Assembly: GCF_003403315.2 (NCBI RefSeq) | Contig: NZ_CP048407.1 | Span: 2,232,001-2,296,000, forward strand | DNA from: Thermaerobacter sp. PB12/4term | GTDB lineage: Bacteria > Bacillota > Sulfobacillia > Thermaerobacterales > Thermaerobacteraceae | Direction of reading: 5' to 3' | DNA: 64,000 nucleotides | Part shown: one piece after another, positions 63,336-64,000 of the stretch | Numbering within the stretch: position 1 is the first letter of the stretch | Layout: each line of letters begins with the position of its first letter | Program-made: the position numbers and the translations under genes | The notes under the pieces: model-generated | Databases searched by the model: none | What the model saw: the letters and a program-made list of their open reading frames with translations, nothing else | What the model was told of the DNA's origin: nothing

Positions 63336-64000
63336 TCATTGACTGCTTCCGTTCGGCTCGAGGGCGAAGGTCACCTCGACCTCGGCGCTGATGTCGTGCT
63401 GGCCGGGGGTGATGGGCGCCGAAGGTGCGTCCCCGGGTTCCGCCGCGTACACCGCGTAGGAATCGCGGTAGCTGTAGCGGCCCCCGCGCCGGCCCAAGTG
63501 CAGGTTCATCTGCACGGGCGGGCCGAGCCGGACCCCAGCCGCTCGGGCGGCCACCTCGGCGCGTTCCCGGGCGTGCCGGACGGCATGCTCGAGGGCCTGG
63601 AGCTCGAGTTCCCGTACGTCCGAGATCTCAAAGGCCCACAAGGTCGCCTCGCTGGCCCCTACCGCCAGGGCGCGGCCGAGCAGCTTGCCTGCCAACTCGA
63701 AGTCCCGCACCCGGGCTTCCAGGACGTACCGGACCTCGTGTTCGATCAGGCGCCGGCGACCTTGGCGATCGGTGTGGTGACGGGTGCTGGTTTCGATGTC
63801 CACGGTCCGCAGGGCGTCGTCGGCGAGCCCCTCTTCCCGCAGGGCGGCGATGACCTGCTGCGCGGCATCGACCGCCGCCCGGTAGGCCGCCATGTGGTTC
63901 GTGGGATGCGTCCTGTAGACGTAGAACCGCAAGACCGCCACGTCGGGCGTGACCGAGACCCTTCCGTAGCCGGTGGCGAAGAGGGTAGGTTGGCGGGATT
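63336..64000 (-). CDS. SIMPL-domain (DUF541) protein, N-terminus beyond the window
   Basis: The frame is open to the right edge, so the N-terminus is missing. The visible part begins ATGYGRVSVTPDVAVLRFYV, the SIMPL-domain opening, and continues AALREEGLADDALRTVDIET, IEHEVRYVLEARVRDFELAG and LEHAVRHARERAEVAARAAG to the stop at 63336. SIMPL proteins are mostly periplasmic or surface oligomers of unknown role. GTG 63941 is in frame but lies inside the conserved domain, so it is not the start. Confidence 0.85.
   Translation of the reverse strand, partial: SRQPTLFATGYGRVSVTPDVAVLRFYVYRTHPTNHMAAYRAAVDAAQQVIAALREEGLADDALRTVDIETSTRHHTDRQGRRRLIEHEVRYVLEARVRDFELAGKLLGRALAVGASEATLWAFEISDVRELELQALEHAVRHARERAEVAARAAGVRLGPPVQMNLHLGRRGGRYSYRDSYAVYAAEPGDAPSAPITPGQHDISAEVEVTFALEPNGSSQ

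Overview
The window is 64 kb of very GC-rich bacterial DNA (well above 65% G+C by eye). It has strong purine-rich ribosome binding sites, frequent GTG starts, lipobox-type lipoproteins and no outer-membrane systems. Gene content and codon style suit a high-GC, probably thermophilic Firmicute of the Thermaerobacter/Symbiobacterium kind. That assignment is inference; no rRNA or tRNA gene is present to confirm it.

Left part (1-31.9 kb), mostly intact chromosome. The left edge carries the end of an acyl-CoA carboxylase carboxyltransferase and an acyl-CoA ligase. A frameshifted DUF2726 membrane protein, a decayed AidB-like acyl-CoA dehydrogenase, an unknown 330-residue protein and a YtcJ-type amidohydrolase follow. 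From 7.5 to 23.3 kb lies one seven-gene co-directional locus: a large unknown membrane protein, an ABC ATPase and its permease, a coiled-coil-like membrane protein (frameshifted at a C8 tract), a MoxR AAA+ ATPase, a DUF58 protein, and two large membrane von Willebrand A proteins. The next block has an MFS transporter, an RsmF-like rRNA methyltransferase, a second ABC exporter (permease frameshifted) and PEP carboxykinase pckA with a good terminator.

Middle part (32-42 kb), genomic scrapyard plus a metal-uptake island. A Phd/RelE-type toxin-antitoxin pair, truncated YedK, IS1634 and ISL3 remnants, a copper-amine-oxidase-like surface protein and a dead thermonuclease precede an intact zinc-type ABC uptake system (znuA, znuC, znuB) with a divergent Fur-family repressor and a broken CoxE-like gene.

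Right part (42-64 kb). A five-gene sugar ABC importer with a TIM-barrel isomerase is followed by another AidB-like relic, a relic mgtE joined to a truncated CPBP protease, and an EAL phosphodiesterase gene interrupted by an IS3-family element whose removal restores the frame exactly. A diguanylate cyclase operon and a NatAB-like exporter follow; both carry 11-bp-phased GGTGAA repeats upstream. Next come IS21/IS1182 debris, a small secreted protein, an ECF sigma/anti-sigma pair, an intact CPBP protease, a gutted 3-hydroxyisobutyrate dehydrogenase, a single-chain MntA-HepT fusion and the end of a SIMPL-domain protein.

The strongest lead for something undescribed is the fused MntA-HepT protein (62147-63286). 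Antitoxin and toxin domains lie in one chain, and the tyrosine that MntA normally modifies is a cysteine. The phased-repeat regulon and the MoxR/DUF58/vWA/ABC locus are the next best. About a dozen genes are broken; several breaks are single-base changes that could be real decay or assembly error.
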